From assembly GCF_014193255.1 (NCBI RefSeq), contig NZ_JACHZB010000005.1, positions 186,001-250,000 of the forward strand: 64,000 nt of DNA, written 5' to 3'. The position numbers were made by a program, and so were the translations under genes. Source of the stretch: Rhizobium sp. BK196. Lineage in GTDB: Bacteria; Pseudomonadota; Alphaproteobacteria; Rhizobiales; Rhizobiaceae. This document shows positions 56,369-64,000 of the stretch, one piece after another. The notes under the pieces were generated by a model that did no database searches, was not told where the DNA came from, and worked only from the letters and a program-made list of their open reading frames with translations. The number at the start of each line of letters is the position of its first letter. Positions within the stretch are counted from its first letter, which is position 1.

Positions 56369-56815
56369 ATGGACGACATCTATAACAGCAAAATCCTCGA
56401 ATTTGCCGGCAATATCCCTTTGACCGGCACGCTTGACGGCGCGGATGCGAGCGCCCAGGCACATTCCAGGCTCTGCGGCTCGAAAGTGCGGATCTGGCTG
56501 AAAATGGAGGGCGATACGATTAGCGCCTTTTCGCATGACGTGAAGGCGTGCGCCCTCGGTCAGGCGTCCTCCTCGATCATGGCCCGCCATGTCGTCGGCG
56601 CGACATCGGGCGAAGTGCGCCAGGCACGCGAGGATATGCTCGCCATGCTCAAAGCGGATGGCGAGGGGCCGGATGGACGGTTCGCCGACATGCGCTATCT
56701 CCTTCCCGTGCGTGATTACAAGGCGCGCCACGCCTCCACCATGCTGACCTTCGACGCCGTCGTCGACGCCATCAGCCAGGTCGAGGCAAAACGCGCTGAA
56801 GCCGTCGAGGCGTGA
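56369..56815 (+). CDS. IscU/NifU-like Fe-S scaffold with altered third ligand
   Basis: The 148-aa protein belongs to the IscU/SufU scaffold fold. Cys36 (RLCGSKVRI) and Cys61 (VKACALGQASSS) match the first two cluster ligands. The third conserved Cys (in IscU, HCS in the last helix) is replaced by His121 (KARHASTML). This may be a cluster-binding variant with His, or a Zn-type scaffold. It stands apart from the suf operon (about 41 kb away) and is followed closely by yidD. Confidence 0.85.
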   Translation: MDDIYNSKILEFAGNIPLTGTLDGADASAQAHSRLCGSKVRIWLKMEGDTISAFSHDVKACALGQASSSIMARHVVGATSGEVRQAREDMLAMLKADGEGPDGRFADMRYLLPVRDYKARHASTMLTFDAVVDAISQVEAKRAEAVEA

Positions 56816-56818
56816 ACG

Positions 56819-57223
56819 ATGTGCGAATTCTGTCTGCTGCGTGAGGAAGAGGAAGACGAGGGCGGTGCCGCCACACCGAAGCCCCGCACCCAGCGGCAGC
56901 AGAAATTTTCCCGCAACTACACCGGTCCGTTCAGCAAGACGCCTGACCGCCTTTTCGGTATGGGGCTCATCCGGCTCTATCAGCTGACGCTTTCCGGCTT
57001 TATCGGCAATTCCTGCCGGCATATCCCGACCTGTTCCGAATACGGCTATGAGGCCATCGCTCGCCACGGGCTCTGGGCCGGCGGCTGGATGACACTTTTT
57101 CGCGTCGGCCGGTGCGGTCCGGGCGGCACGAGCGGGCTCGACCGCGTACCCGACAAGCTAGAATCTCGTTTCCGCTGGTTTACGCCCTGGCGCTATTTTG
57201 CACTCGGACGGAAGGAGGCATGA
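56819..57223 (+). CDS. yidD: Membrane protein insertion efficiency factor YidD
   Basis: The 134-aa protein helps YidC-dependent membrane insertion. The family core is GNSCRHIPTCSEYGYEAI at residues 63-80, with Cys66 and Cys72, then GLWAGGWMTLFRVGRCGPGG. An N-terminal extension of about 45 residues with an acidic run (LREEEEDEG) and two extra Cys (CEFC) precedes the amphipathic part. It starts 3 bp after the IscU-like stop, so the two are cotranscribed; yidC is not in the window. Confidence 0.92.
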   Translation: MCEFCLLREEEEDEGGAATPKPRTQRQQKFSRNYTGPFSKTPDRLFGMGLIRLYQLTLSGFIGNSCRHIPTCSEYGYEAIARHGLWAGGWMTLFRVGRCGPGGTSGLDRVPDKLESRFRWFTPWRYFALGRKEA

Positions 57224-57224
57224 G

Positions 57225-57752
57225 GTGTGTACCTTTGTCGCACTCCTGCATAGCATCGTTCTGACCTCCGAGCGGCGCGTGATCATGGAGGATTTGCGGA
57301 AGCTTGCCGAAGAGCTCGGCTTTCGCAAACCGCGCACGCTGGTCTCGACCGGCAATCTCGTCTTCGAGGCAGACGAGATGCGGCCGCACGAAGTCGAAGA
57401 GAAGCTGGAAGAGGCCTTTGAGGAAAAGTTCGGCAAGCATGTCGATATCATCGTGCGCAGCGACTGCACCTGGATGGCGCTCTGCAGCGCCAATCCCTTC
57501 AAGGACGGCGTTGGCGACCAGGTAATCGTGCGCGTCAATCGGCTGCCGATCGACCCGGACAAGGTAGAAGCACTGAAGCCGCTCCTTGCCGAAGGGCAGC
57601 GGATGAAGCTTGTCGGCTGCGATCTTTGGATCGATTTCCACGGCAAGCCGAGCCAATCCAAGTTGCTTTCGGCGCTTACGACTAAGCGCATGGGCGTGGG
57701 TACGCTGCGCAACTGGAACACCGTGCGCGGCCTTTTTGAAATGGTTCTTTAG
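57225..57752 (+). CDS. DUF1697 family protein
   Basis: The 175-aa protein fits DUF1697: FVALLHSIVLTSERRVIMEDLRKLAEELGFRKPRTLVSTGNLVFEA near the N-terminus and TTKRMGVGTLRNWNTVRGL at the C-terminus. Function unknown. A GTG at 57225 is the likely start because AAGGAGG lies at good distance; the frame opens earlier inside yidD. It overlaps the yidD operon end by a 1-bp gap and precedes thrS. Confidence 0.88.
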   Translation: MCTFVALLHSIVLTSERRVIMEDLRKLAEELGFRKPRTLVSTGNLVFEADEMRPHEVEEKLEEAFEEKFGKHVDIIVRSDCTWMALCSANPFKDGVGDQVIVRVNRLPIDPDKVEALKPLLAEGQRMKLVGCDLWIDFHGKPSQSKLLSALTTKRMGVGTLRNWNTVRGLFEMVL

Positions 57753-57873
57753 ATAGGCTTTTCCTTTACTCAGATCCCAAATATCAGTATCAGGCGGCAG
57801 CGCATCCTGATGGGATGACGCTTCCGTTTCAACCACCCGCATTCGTTGGCGGGACTGGACAAGGAGAATTTCG

Positions 57874-59880
57874 ATGTCCCAATCCGTTTCCTTGACATTT
57901 CCTGATGGTTCGATGCGCAGCTTCGCAGCTGGCGCGACCGGCAGGGATGTCGCCGAATCCATTTCCAAGTCGCTTGCCAAGAGCGCCGTCGCCATTGCGA
58001 TTGACGGCACCGTGCGCGACCTTTCCGACGCCGTCACCGACGGCAAGATCGAGATCATCACGCGCAAGGATCCGCGCGCGCTGGAGCTCATCAGGCATGA
58101 CGCAGCACACGTGATGGCCGAAGCCGTGCAGGAACTCTGGCCCGGCACGCAGGTGACGATCGGCCCTGTTATTGAGAACGGCTTCTATTACGACTTTGCC
58201 AAGAACGAGCCTTTCACGCCCGACGATCTGCCGAAGATCGAAAAGAAGATGAAGGAGATCATTGCCCGGAACGCGCCCTTCACCAAACAGATCTGGTCGC
58301 GCGAGAAGGCCAAGGAAGTCTTCGCCGCCAAGGGCGAGCAGTACAAGGTCGAGCTCGTCGATGCGATTCCCGAAGGGCAGGATCTGAAGATCTACAATCA
58401 GGGCGAATGGTTCGACCTTTGCCGCGGCCCACACATGGCCTCGACCGGCCAGATCGGCAGCGCCTTCAAGCTGATGAAGGTTGCCGGCGCCTATTGGCGT
58501 GGCGACAGCAACAACGCCATGCTGTCGCGCATCTACGGTACGGCATGGGCCGAGCAGGCCGATCTCGACAATTACCTGCACATGCTGGCGGAAGCTGAAA
58601 AGCGCGATCACCGCAAGCTCGGCCGCGAAATGGACCTGTTCCACTTCCAGGAAGAGGGTCCGGGCGTCGTTTTCTGGCATGGCAAGGGCTGGCGTATCTT
58701 CCAATCGCTCGTCTCCTACATGCGCCGGCGACTTGAGATCGACTATCAGGAAGTCAACGCGCCGCAGGTGCTCGACACGGCGCTCTGGGAAACCTCAGGT
58801 CACTGGGGCTGGTACCAGGAAAACATGTTCGCCGTGAAATCGGCGCATGCGATGACGCATCCGGAAGACAAGGAAGCGGATAACCGCGTCTTTGCGCTGA
58901 AGCCGATGAACTGCCCCGGCCATGTGCAGATCTTCAAACACGGGCTGAAGTCCTATCGCGAATTGCCGATCCGTCTCGCCGAATTTGGCCTGGTGCATCG
59001 CTACGAGCCTTCGGGCGCGCTGCATGGTCTGATGCGCGTGCGCGGCTTCACGCAGGACGACGCGCACATCTTCTGCACCGACGAGCAGATGGCGGCCGAA
59101 TGCCTGAAGATCAATGACCTGATCCTGTCAGTCTATGAAGACTTCGGTTTCAAGGAAATCGTCGTCAAGCTCTCCACCCGTCCGGACAAGCGCGTCGGCA
59201 CCGATGCGCTGTGGGACCGGGCGGAAGCCGTCATGACCGACGTGTTGAAGACGATCGAGGCGCAGTCCGAGGGACGCATCAAGACCGGTATCCTGCCGGG
59301 CGAGGGCGCCTTCTACGGGCCGAAGTTCGAATATACGCTGAAGGACGCGATCGGGCGCGAGTGGCAGTGCGGCACGACGCAGGTCGACTTCAACCTGCCG
59401 GAACGCTTCGGCGCCTTCTATATCGACAGCAATTCGGAAAAGACGCAGCCGGTGATGATCCATCGCGCCATTTGCGGCTCGATGGAACGCTTCCTCGGAA
59501 TCCTGATCGAGAACTTCGCCGGCCATTTGCCGCTGTGGGTCTCGCCGCTGCAGGTCGTCGTTGCGACGATTACTTCCGAAGCCGATGGCTACGGCCGGGA
59601 AGTGGCGGATGCGCTGCGCGAAGCCGGGCTGCATGTCGAGACCGACTTCCGCAACGAGAAGATCAATTACAAGATCCGCGAACATTCCGTTACGAAAGTT
59701 CCCGTCATCATCGTCTGCGGCAAGAAGGAAGCAGAAGAGCGGACGGTCAATATCCGCCGCCTCGGCAGCCAGGAGCAAACCTCTATGTCGGTGGAATCGG
59801 CGATCGAAAGCCTTGTCCTGGAGGCAACGCCGCCCGATATCCGTCGCAAGCTCGAGGCAAAGAAGGCCAAGACAGCCTGA
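57874..59880 (+). CDS. thrS: Threonyl-tRNA synthetase
   Basis: The 668-aa class II synthetase charges tRNA-Thr. It has the TGS domain (about 1-62), the editing domain (about 65-230, with [17 protein letters not shown]), the catalytic core (about 240-535; motif 2 [22 protein letters not shown], zinc ligands in MNCPGH, HIFCTDE and motif 3 [16 protein letters not shown]) and a C-terminal anticodon-binding domain. AAGGAG precedes the ATG. Length is normal. Confidence 0.97.
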   Translation: MSQSVSLTFPDGSMRSFAAGATGRDVAESISKSLAKSAVAIAIDGTVRDLSDAVTDGKIEIITRKDPRALELIRHDAAHVMAEAVQELWPGTQVTIGPVIENGFYYDFAKNEPFTPDDLPKIEKKMKEIIARNAPFTKQIWSREKAKEVFAAKGEQYKVELVDAIPEGQDLKIYNQGEWFDLCRGPHMASTGQIGSAFKLMKVAGAYWRGDSNNAMLSRIYGTAWAEQADLDNYLHMLAEAEKRDHRKLGREMDLFHFQEEGPGVVFWHGKGWRIFQSLVSYMRRRLEIDYQEVNAPQVLDTALWETSGHWGWYQENMFAVKSAHAMTHPEDKEADNRVFALKPMNCPGHVQIFKHGLKSYRELPIRLAEFGLVHRYEPSGALHGLMRVRGFTQDDAHIFCTDEQMAAECLKINDLILSVYEDFGFKEIVVKLSTRPDKRVGTDALWDRAEAVMTDVLKTIEAQSEGRIKTGILPGEGAFYGPKFEYTLKDAIGREWQCGTTQVDFNLPERFGAFYIDSNSEKTQPVMIHRAICGSMERFLGILIENFAGHLPLWVSPLQVVVATITSEADGYGREVADALREAGLHVETDFRNEKINYKIREHSVTKVPVIIVCGKKEAEERTVNIRRLGSQEQTSMSVESAIESLVLEATPPDIRRKLEAKKAKTA

Positions 59881-59902
59881 AGATTGCCTTTTGGACAATG
59901 AT

Positions 59903-59930
59903 AGCGCCGGGCATCGATCTGCCCGGCGCT
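59903..59930 (+). terminator. Hairpin after thrS
   Basis: A perfect 11-bp stem AGCGCCGGGCA/TGCCCGGCGCT with a 6-nt loop, 22 bp after the stop. No T-run follows, so termination is uncertain. Confidence 0.5.
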
Positions 59931-60004
59931 GTCAGAAATCTGACATGCAACAGTAATATAGCCGCCACAAATAGGGACGGGTTTTCATCCCGACAGGCAT
60001 TCGT

Positions 60005-60844
60005 GTGCGCTTCAGAGAGCTTTCCTACGCGAACGAACGGGATCCACGCCTCAAGCGCTGGCTCATCCGATCCATAGAGGGCCTTTCCGGCCGTGACCGC
60101 TATGTGCGGCTCTACGATATCTGGCGCAGCGATATCGTCGGTAAGAGCGACCGCGTCTTCGGCAAGATGCTCGACCTCATCAATGTCGAGGTCGATGTGA
60201 AGGGCAACTGGCCGCTCGCGCCCTTGCCGGAAGAACCGATCGTGATCGTCGCCAATCACCCTTTCGGCATCGGCGACGGCATTGCGGTGCTGGCGCTTGC
60301 CGAACAGCTCGGCCGTCCATTCCGAGTGCTGATCCATAACGATCTCCTGAAGGTGCCGGAGATGGCGCCTTACTCGCTGCCGATCTCTTTCGAGGAAACC
60401 AAGGAAGCGATGGCGATGAATATGAAGAGCCGCCACGAGGCCGTTCGCCTGCTGAAGGATGGGACGACGATCGTGGTTTTCCCGGCCGGTGGTGTGGCCA
60501 CTGCCAAGAAGGGTTTCGGCCGCGCCGAAGATCTGCCATGGAAGATGTTCCCGGCTAGGCTCATCCAGGCGGCGCGCGCCAGCGTACTGCCGATCTATTT
60601 CGAAGGCCAGAACGGCCGGCTATTCCATCTCGCCAGCCGGGTTTCGATGACGCTGCGCCTGTCGCTGCTGATCCGCGAGTTCCGCCGTCTCTCGGGCAGC
60701 ACGATCATCGCGCATGTGGGAAGGGTATTGTCCTGGGAGGAATTAAGCAGCGGCAGCGACCGGAAGGATCTGCTCGCCCGCCTCTTTGAGGCCGTCTTCT
60801 CGATGGCGCCGAAGAAGAAGGCCTTCATCAAGCGCGCAAGCTGA
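60005..60844 (+). CDS. PlsC-like acyltransferase
   Basis: The 279-aa protein has a PlsC-type acyltransferase domain, with NHPFGIGD (residues 84-91; catalytic His85 and Asp91, one residue longer than the usual HX4D) and VVFPAGGVATAKKGFGRAEDLPWKMFPARLIQ. It probably acylates a glycerolipid or lyso-lipid in the inner membrane; the specific product is unknown, and a role in ornithine or other lipids typical of rhizobia is possible. GTG at 60005 is the start used; a GTG two bases earlier is in another frame. Confidence 0.8.
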   Translation: MRFRELSYANERDPRLKRWLIRSIEGLSGRDRYVRLYDIWRSDIVGKSDRVFGKMLDLINVEVDVKGNWPLAPLPEEPIVIVANHPFGIGDGIAVLALAEQLGRPFRVLIHNDLLKVPEMAPYSLPISFEETKEAMAMNMKSRHEAVRLLKDGTTIVVFPAGGVATAKKGFGRAEDLPWKMFPARLIQAARASVLPIYFEGQNGRLFHLASRVSMTLRLSLLIREFRRLSGSTIIAHVGRVLSWEELSSGSDRKDLLARLFEAVFSMAPKKKAFIKRAS

Positions 60845-60871
60845 AAACTTCCCGAACGTCCGGATCCGGCT

Positions 60872-61975
60872 TCAGTCGAGGCTGGCGCCGTCGCCGTTTT
60901 GAAGATCTTCGTAGGACGGCAAGGGCGGCTGCGGCGGGATCTCCCCGCCCGGCTGGGGCACGCCCTTCGGCCCGGCCGCGGCCTGGCCCGGCGGTAGGGC
61001 CGTGGCGGCTGGAGCAATCGGCTGCTGGGCCTGCTGGTCCTTCATCAGCACTTCGACATCGGTATTGACGCCGGCAGCGACAGTGAAATCACGCTGATAG
61101 ATCTTGTCTTTGTTGCGGGCGACCGCTGTGTATTCACCTTCCGCCAGCACCATGGTCGGAAAGGCGCTAACACTTTCGCCAACACTGTCGCCGGCCGCCG
61201 TCAGGATCGACCAGGCGGTATCGGCGATCGCTTCGCCGCCGGTTTCCGAAACCAGCTTGAAATTGATCTGAGCGGCCCTGTGCTGGATCGTCGCTTCGGT
61301 GAGCTTGCCGGCTTCGACCTGGATATCGGCGCGGATCGTGGCGTTGACGTTGCCGTATTCGGAAACGACGTGATAGGTGCCGGCATTGAGGCGCACGACC
61401 GTATTCGGCGGTACATCGGCCATCACAAGGCCGCGCTCACCGTCGTCGCGGACTTCGGCGGAATAGATCGAGAAGCTCAGCTGGTTGGGTCGAATACGGA
61501 CGTCGGAGCCGGAGACGGCATTGAGCAATAGGCCGCCGGCATCGAGGATCATGACTTGCTTGTCGACTTCGCTTGCATCCGGCACCGTCAGCTTCTTGGT
61601 AACGCCGGCGCGGCCGAAGGAGACGTTGACGAAATAATCGCCGGCAGCGAGCTGGAAGGCTGCCGTGCCTCCGCGGGAACTGGCGATGAGCGGCAACTTG
61701 CCATCGGCTCCGGCAACCGGGCTGAAGACGTACCAGGAAAGCCCGTCTTCGACAGGCGCGCCATCGGCCGTCAACTTCGCCTCCAGCGAAACGTCACGCA
61801 GGCGCACGCCTTGTGCCGCTCCCGGCGCGACGAATGCGTTGAGCTTCGGCATTTTCGGCGTCGATTCGAGCTGCTTGAATTCCTTGAAGGCGTCCTGAGC
61901 TGCAGCGCCGAATGGCGTCAGCAACATCAGAGCAATAGCAAGGCCAATTCGTGCAAAAGGCAAAATGCCAAACAT
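60872..61975 (-). CDS. Unknown secreted protein of about 367 aa
   Basis: A signal peptide (FGILPFARIGLAIALMLLTP, ending at GAAAQ) precedes a mature part rich in beta-strands. The sequence suggests repeated Ig-like or carboxypeptidase-regulatory-like modules: LVMADVPPNTVVRLNAGTYHV, FPTMVLAEGEYTAVARNKDKIY and FQLAAGDYFVNVSFGRAG share a 'Gx(D/E/T)Y' strand pattern. The C-terminus is Pro/Gln/Ala-rich (PPGQAAAGPKG, GGEIPPQPPLPSY). No family is certain. The ATG at 61975 fits the signal peptide; a GTG at 62017 is also possible. No good ribosome site is seen. Confidence 0.72.
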   Translation of the reverse strand: MFGILPFARIGLAIALMLLTPFGAAAQDAFKEFKQLESTPKMPKLNAFVAPGAAQGVRLRDVSLEAKLTADGAPVEDGLSWYVFSPVAGADGKLPLIASSRGGTAAFQLAAGDYFVNVSFGRAGVTKKLTVPDASEVDKQVMILDAGGLLLNAVSGSDVRIRPNQLSFSIYSAEVRDDGERGLVMADVPPNTVVRLNAGTYHVVSEYGNVNATIRADIQVEAGKLTEATIQHRAAQINFKLVSETGGEAIADTAWSILTAAGDSVGESVSAFPTMVLAEGEYTAVARNKDKIYQRDFTVAAGVNTDVEVLMKDQQAQQPIAPAATALPPGQAAAGPKGVPQPGGEIPPQPPLPSYEDLQNGDGASLD

Positions 61976-62088
61976 CCTGTTCGTGAACCGATTGACTTCT
62001 GAAATCGCAAAGTCCACTTCAAGACCAATGGCATGGCAAATTCAAGACCTGTGGCCAACCTCCGCATATAAATGAGAGCTTCCCCTGC

Positions 62089-62673
62089 ATGAAATCCGAC
62101 ATCAAGCTGATCGATTATCTCGCCGTGCGCCGTTCCATCCCTGCATTCCAGATGTGTGAACCGGGACCGGCAAAGGAAGAGATAGAGGAAATTCTACGCC
62201 TTGCATCGCGCGTTCCCGATCACGGCAAGCTCGCCCCCTGGCGCTTCATCGTCTATCGCGGCGAAGAGCGTGTAAGGCTCGGCGAAGAGCTGCTGAAACT
62301 GGCACTCGAAGCCAAGCCCGATCTTTCCGAGGAAATGATCCAGGTGGAGCGCACGCGCTTTACGCGCGCACCGGTCGTCGTCGGCATCGTCAGCAAGGCC
62401 GGCCCGCATATCAAGATCCCCGAATGGGAGCAGATCATGTCGGCCGGCGCGCTCTGCCTCAACGTCATCCTGGCCGCCAATGCGCATGGCTACGTTGCAA
62501 ACTGGCTGACGGAATGGTTTGCCTATGACGAGCGTGCCTACCCGCCGCTTGGCGTCCACCCGGGTGAAAAGGTCGCCGGCTTCATCCATATCGGCTCCAG
62601 CACATTCCCGCCCGTCGAGCGTCCGCGTCCCGAACTAACCGAGACGGTCACCTGGGTCGGCGGCGAAGTGTGA
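62089..62673 (+). CDS. Nitroreductase-family flavoprotein
   Basis: The 194-aa protein has the FMN-binding nitroreductase fold: [17 protein letters not shown] near the N-terminus (RRS contacts phosphate), [18 protein letters not shown] (37-54) and [26 protein letters not shown] (about 122-147). It resembles the YdjA-type minimal nitroreductases. The substrate is unknown. The stop overlaps the next start (TGATG), so it is coupled to the flavin reductase gene. Confidence 0.9.
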   Translation: MKSDIKLIDYLAVRRSIPAFQMCEPGPAKEEIEEILRLASRVPDHGKLAPWRFIVYRGEERVRLGEELLKLALEAKPDLSEEMIQVERTRFTRAPVVVGIVSKAGPHIKIPEWEQIMSAGALCLNVILAANAHGYVANWLTEWFAYDERAYPPLGVHPGEKVAGFIHIGSSTFPPVERPRPELTETVTWVGGEV

Positions 62674-63275
62674 TGTTCTATACGACGGATACCAATCAGC
62701 ACGGGCTGGCGCACGATCCTTTCAAGGCGATCGTTGCGCCGCGTCCGATCGGCTGGATCGGCAGCAAGGGCAGGGACGGGTCAATCAATCTCGCCCCCTA
62801 TTCCTTTTTCAATGCGGTCGCCGACAAGCCGAAGCTGGTGATGTTTTCGTCGAGCGGGCATAAGCATAGCCAGCAAAACGCCAGGGAGACCGGCGTATTC
62901 ACCTGCAATTTCGTCAGCCGCAATCTGGCGGAGCAGATGAACCTGACCTCTGCTGCCTTACCTTACGGCACCAACGAGTTCGAATTCGCAGGGCTGACTC
63001 CAAAACAGGCGGAACTCATCGATGCGCCCTATGTGGCTGAGGCTTTCGCCGTATTGGAATGCAAGGTGACCGAGATCATCGAGCCGAAGACACTGTCCGG
63101 CCAAGCATCTGAGAATGTCTTCGTCTTTGGGGAAGTTGTCGGCATTCATATCGATGAAACCATCATCAGGGATGGCCGGTTCGTTGTGGCGTTGGCGCGG
63201 CCGATCGCGCGCATGGGGTATATGGATTATTGCGAGGGCAGCGAGGTCTTCGAAATGTTCAGGCCGAAAGTCTGA
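62673..63275 (+). CDS. Flavin reductase family protein
   Basis: The 200-aa protein has the flavin reductase (DIM6/NTAB) fold: FKAIVAPRPIGWIGSKGRDGSINLAPYSFFNAVADKP near the N-terminus, TGVFTCNFVSRNLAEQMN in the middle and VVALARPIARMGYMDYCEG at the end. It uses FMN; the redox partner is probably the overlapping nitroreductase gene. The start at 62673 was chosen over a GTG one codon upstream. Confidence 0.9.
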   Translation: MFYTTDTNQHGLAHDPFKAIVAPRPIGWIGSKGRDGSINLAPYSFFNAVADKPKLVMFSSSGHKHSQQNARETGVFTCNFVSRNLAEQMNLTSAALPYGTNEFEFAGLTPKQAELIDAPYVAEAFAVLECKVTEIIEPKTLSGQASENVFVFGEVVGIHIDETIIRDGRFVVALARPIARMGYMDYCEGSEVFEMFRPKV

Positions 63276-63398
63276 ACACGACGCAAGGCTTGAGCAAAAG
63301 CTAACAAACATGGTGAACCAATAATAAACTTTTTCCGGCTACCGTCCCTGTATTGAATAAGACGCGACCGAATCGCGTTCAGTACCCGGGGCGTGGTC

Positions 63399-64000
63399 GT
63401 GATCATTGAGGCATTTCTTCGTTGGGCCGAAACGGCCAAGGCCGCTGACAGGGCGGCCGCTGCGAGTGCTCTCGGACGCGTCTATCTCAAATCGGAAATG
63501 TCAGATGACCGGCGCGCCGCTGCGGAAAAGGCGATGACCTATCTGCTCGACGATCCGTCGCCACGTGTGCGGCTTGCGCTCGCCGAGGCGATAGCCTGGG
63601 CACCGCATGCGCCGCGCAACATCATTCTCTCGCTCGCCGAGGACCAGCCGGAAATCGCCTGCCACGCGGTGACATGCTCGCCGATTTTGACGGATGCCGA
63701 CCTGGTCGATCTCGCAGCACGCGGCAGCAGCGCAACACGGATGCTCATTGCGGCACGCGCCTATGTCACGCGTCCTGTTTCGGCGGCGCTTGCCGAAGTC
63801 GGTGACGAGGACGAGGTTCTCTGCCTCCTGGAAAACGATAGCGCCGCGATTTCCGCCCAGTCCCTGAAGCGGATTGCCGAGCGGCTCGGCGATATCGTCG
63901 ACATCAGAAACCTGCTTCTCGACCGCATCGATCTGCCGGCCGATGCCCGGCAGCTTCTGACACAGCATGTCAGCAATGCGCTGGTCGGTCTGCCGCTGGC
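63399..64000 (+). CDS. DUF2336 family protein (cut by window edge)
   Basis: The first 200 codons are visible and the gene continues past the right edge. The translation is helical and HEAT-like: FLRWAETAKAADRAAAASALGRVYLKS, AEKAMTYLLDDPSPRVRLALAEAIAWAP and IILSLAEDQPEIACHAVTCSPIL, with Asp/Pro-rich turns. This matches DUF2336, a family found mainly in alphaproteobacteria and of unknown function. GTG at 63399 follows GGGG at good spacing; a GTG two codons upstream is possible. Confidence 0.82.
   Translation, partial: MIIEAFLRWAETAKAADRAAAASALGRVYLKSEMSDDRRAAAEKAMTYLLDDPSPRVRLALAEAIAWAPHAPRNIILSLAEDQPEIACHAVTCSPILTDADLVDLAARGSSATRMLIAARAYVTRPVSAALAEVGDEDEVLCLLENDSAAISAQSLKRIAERLGDIVDIRNLLLDRIDLPADARQLLTQHVSNALVGLPL

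Overview
This 64-kb window looks like core chromosome of a Rhizobiales bacterium, most likely a Rhizobium of the etli/leguminosarum type. That is inferred from GC-rich coding sequence, the content and order of a long suf operon, an Irr-like operator, several families typical of rhizobia (DUF982, DUF1489, BTLCP peptidase, PAS_5, DUF2336) and copies of a short palindromic repeat that I associate with these genomes. No phage, transposase, CRISPR, conjugation or defence genes were seen.

Layout. 1-7.7 kb: start of a DUF455 ferritin-like gene, a Bcp-type peroxiredoxin, a large AsmA/DUF3971 envelope protein, a GNAT gene, tyrS, anmK and a second GNAT gene. 7.7-15.9 kb: an alpha/beta hydrolase, then the suf operon (cysteine desulfurase, sufB, an unknown small gene, sufC, sufD, sufS, a DUF59 gene, sufA) behind a promoter carrying Irr- and RirA-like sites and closed by a terminator. 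16-22.1 kb: a LysE exporter, an orphan mini flagellar-rod protein, DUF982, and gcvT-gcvH-gcvP behind a tandem glycine riboswitch. 22.3-33.2 kb: a PCuAC copper chaperone, a pseudouridine synthase, a HAD phosphatase, an ATP12 chaperone, a lipoprotein, pccB, DoxX, an SMR guanidinium exporter under a guanidine-II riboswitch, YaiI, an ElaA-like GNAT, formaldehyde dehydrogenase and pccA.

33.3-46.6 kb: an unknown protein, an EamA transporter, lipB, a ygiB-ygiC-like pair, tRNA-Leu(GAG), a small secreted protein, a BON protein, a peptide deformylase homologue without its catalytic residues, mgtE, a MerR regulator with a palindromic operator in its promoter, DUF1624 and DUF599 membrane proteins, sdaA, two tandem repeat copies, DUF1489 and a small unknown gene. 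46.7-64 kb: a D,D-carboxypeptidase with a SPOR domain, an anchored protein behind a CtrA-like box, a BTLCP peptidase, a broken prolyl iminopeptidase with a micro-inversion, a PilZ/PAS pair, a candidate small RNA, a rhomboid protease, a CBS protein, a patatin, hisI, folE, an IscU-like scaffold with an altered third ligand, yidD, DUF1697, thrS, an acyltransferase, an unknown secreted protein, a nitroreductase, a flavin reductase and the start of a DUF2336 gene.

How it fits together: Fe-S assembly (suf operon and the IscU-like scaffold), one-carbon and serine/glycine catabolism (gcvTHP, sdaA, formaldehyde dehydrogenase, folE), propionyl-CoA carboxylation, and envelope maintenance (AsmA-like, DacA-like, anmK, rhomboid, acyltransferase). 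Most genes are ordinary housekeeping genes. The more unusual signals are the micro-inverted pseudogene, the inactive-looking deformylase homologue, the orphan terminator/sRNA, the unknown gene inside suf, the scaffold with His in place of Cys, and several intergenic operators and riboswitches.
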